The notes beneath the pieces are model-generated. The model saw only the letters and a program-made list of their open reading frames with translations. It was not told the origin of the DNA and did no database searches. From Hydrogenovibrio marinus (GTDB lineage Bacteria; Pseudomonadota; Gammaproteobacteria; Thiomicrospirales; Thiomicrospiraceae), in NCBI RefSeq assembly GCF_013340845.1, contig NZ_AP020335.1, positions 1,736,001 through 1,800,000 of the forward strand: 64,000 nucleotides of DNA, given 5' to 3'. Below are positions 63,141 through 64,000 of this stretch, one piece after another. The translations under genes and the position numbers were made by a program. Position 1 is the stretch's first letter. Each line of letters opens with the position of its first letter.

Positions 63141-64000
63141 ATGAAGTCGAAAAGTCTGTACATTGCTTCTCGTGAGCGTCATGCCGGAAGCTTGGCTATT
63201 TCTTTCGGGTTGATGACTTTGCTTCACCAAAAATTCGAAAAAGTGGCTTTTTTCCGCCCGGTGGTGGAAGAAACACAGGATGCGGACTGCCTCTTCATGC
63301 AATCCGTCTTCGACCTCCCGCAATCAATGGATGAAATGGTTGGTTTCACGCTTGATAAAGTGATTCGACTATTGAGCGAAGGCCATAAACACGAGCTTTA
63401 CGAAAAGCTCATCGCTCAGTACCAAAAGCTATTGCAACAATACGATTTTGTTTTGGTACAAGGCATGGAGTTGAGCCGAATGGCTTCCACCATCGACTTC
63501 GACCTGAACCTGAACCTCTCGAAACATTTCAACGCCCCTTTCGTGCCGGTACTTAACGGTAAAGATAAAACCCTACAAGATGTCGAAAGCGACATAGAAA
63601 TGGAAATCCAAGCCGCTCATGATGAGGGCATCACCCCGTTTGCCGTATTCGCAAACCAAGTGAAACGCTCTGAAGATGCCGAGGCGAAAAAGATTTTCAG
63701 TTGCGACAGCCCGAAGCTCATCACCAAAAATGGTGAAGATTCGTTAATCTTCTATTTACCTTACCTGCCGGATTTGGACACGCCGACCGTCAAAGAAACT
63801 TACGAGGCATTGAATGGTCGTTTATTGCTCAACGACAAAGTGCCTTTGACTCGTCTTGTCAAACGCCCGGTGGTTGCCGCGATGACGGCGGAGAATTATT
63901 TGAGCCGAGTACAAGAAGGTGATTTGATTATCGTACCCGGTGACCGAACAGATATTTTGACGGTATCGGTCATGAGCCTCTACTCCAGAAGTTTGCCGAA
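63141..64000 (+). CDS. pta: N-terminal part of phosphate acetyltransferase-like protein, cut by window edge
   Basis: 286 residues are visible before the window ends. The start SLYIASRERHAGSLAISFGL and FFRPVVEE match the BioD-like N-terminal domain of long-form phosphotransacetylase, though the P-loop is degenerate compared with a true Walker A. The following part, with LTRLVKRPVVAAMTAENYLS and EGDLIIVPGDRTDI, is the DRTGG domain. The catalytic PTA_PTB domain would lie beyond the edge. Long Pta converts acetyl-CoA and acetyl phosphate. The ATG at 63141 has AAGGG; one two codons upstream is possible. Confidence 0.75.
   Translation, partial: MKSKSLYIASRERHAGSLAISFGLMTLLHQKFEKVAFFRPVVEETQDADCLFMQSVFDLPQSMDEMVGFTLDKVIRLLSEGHKHELYEKLIAQYQKLLQQYDFVLVQGMELSRMASTIDFDLNLNLSKHFNAPFVPVLNGKDKTLQDVESDIEMEIQAAHDEGITPFAVFANQVKRSEDAEAKKIFSCDSPKLITKNGEDSLIFYLPYLPDLDTPTVKETYEALNGRLLLNDKVPLTRLVKRPVVAAMTAENYLSRVQEGDLIIVPGDRTDILTVSVMSLYSRSLP

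Overview
The window is ordinary, densely coded chromosomal DNA from a gammaproteobacterium. The gene families (msh-type pilus machinery, xerD-dsbC, rpsP-rimM-trmD-rplS, a SulP anion transporter plus a periplasmic alpha-carbonic anhydrase, a split YedE/YeeE pair, a small c-type cytochrome) best fit the sulfur-oxidising Thiomicrospira/Hydrogenovibrio group. That placement is inferred from gene content, not from a marker-gene comparison. I see no prophage, insertion sequence, CRISPR array, rRNA or tRNA.

Layout. 1-5.8 kb: nitrogen control (partial glnE, a membrane methyltransferase, glnK-amtB behind a sigma-54/NtrC-type promoter) and a lone short flagellin. 5.8-13.4 kb: housekeeping (valS, a YgiM-like SH3 protein, dsbC, xerD, the rpsP-rimM-trmD-rplS operon). 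13.4-25.8 kb: a CheY-like regulator, rmuC and a tightly packed eight-gene MSHA-type pilus assembly cluster (mshM-L-N-E-G-I-J-K) with no pilin genes. 25.9-29.2 kb: ilvI-ilvH-ilvC with a structured leader. 29.5-38.8 kb: orn, an M48 protease, phhB, rsgA, the YedE pair, cytochrome c, trpS, a SulP transporter and three small membrane proteins. 38.8-45.3 kb: ppnP, then a metal region in which a copper operon (unknown Cys/His/Met protein, copA, copB, SHOCT protein) is divergent from a Fur-type iron-uptake operon (cupredoxin, FTR1, beta-barrel protein). 45.3-64 kb: gloA, an MFS transporter, aroC, a thioesterase, an aldo/keto reductase, psiE, an ovothiol pair (ovoA and a candidate ovoB) behind a DUF748 protein, alpha-carbonic anhydrase, prmB, mogA, lon with a heat-shock promoter, and the start of a Pta-like gene.

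The most notable unexplained structure is a dispersed 18-19 base sequence, AAAATCTRCCAGGTTGGGG. It occurs nine times in 64 kb, at 2003, 10969, 15522, 36639, 38738, 48688, 50755, 63002 and 63033. Most copies lie just after stop codons and read in the sense direction. Two lie in frame inside coding regions (xerD and mshK), in different reading frames, and two form an inverted pair after lon. This resembles how DNA-uptake signal sequences behave in Neisseria and Pasteurellaceae, but the sequence is much longer than those and I do not recognise it. Next in interest are the ovothiol operon, the pilin-less msh cluster, the adjacent copper and iron operons, the structured ilvIHC leader, and an acidic N-terminal extension on Lon.
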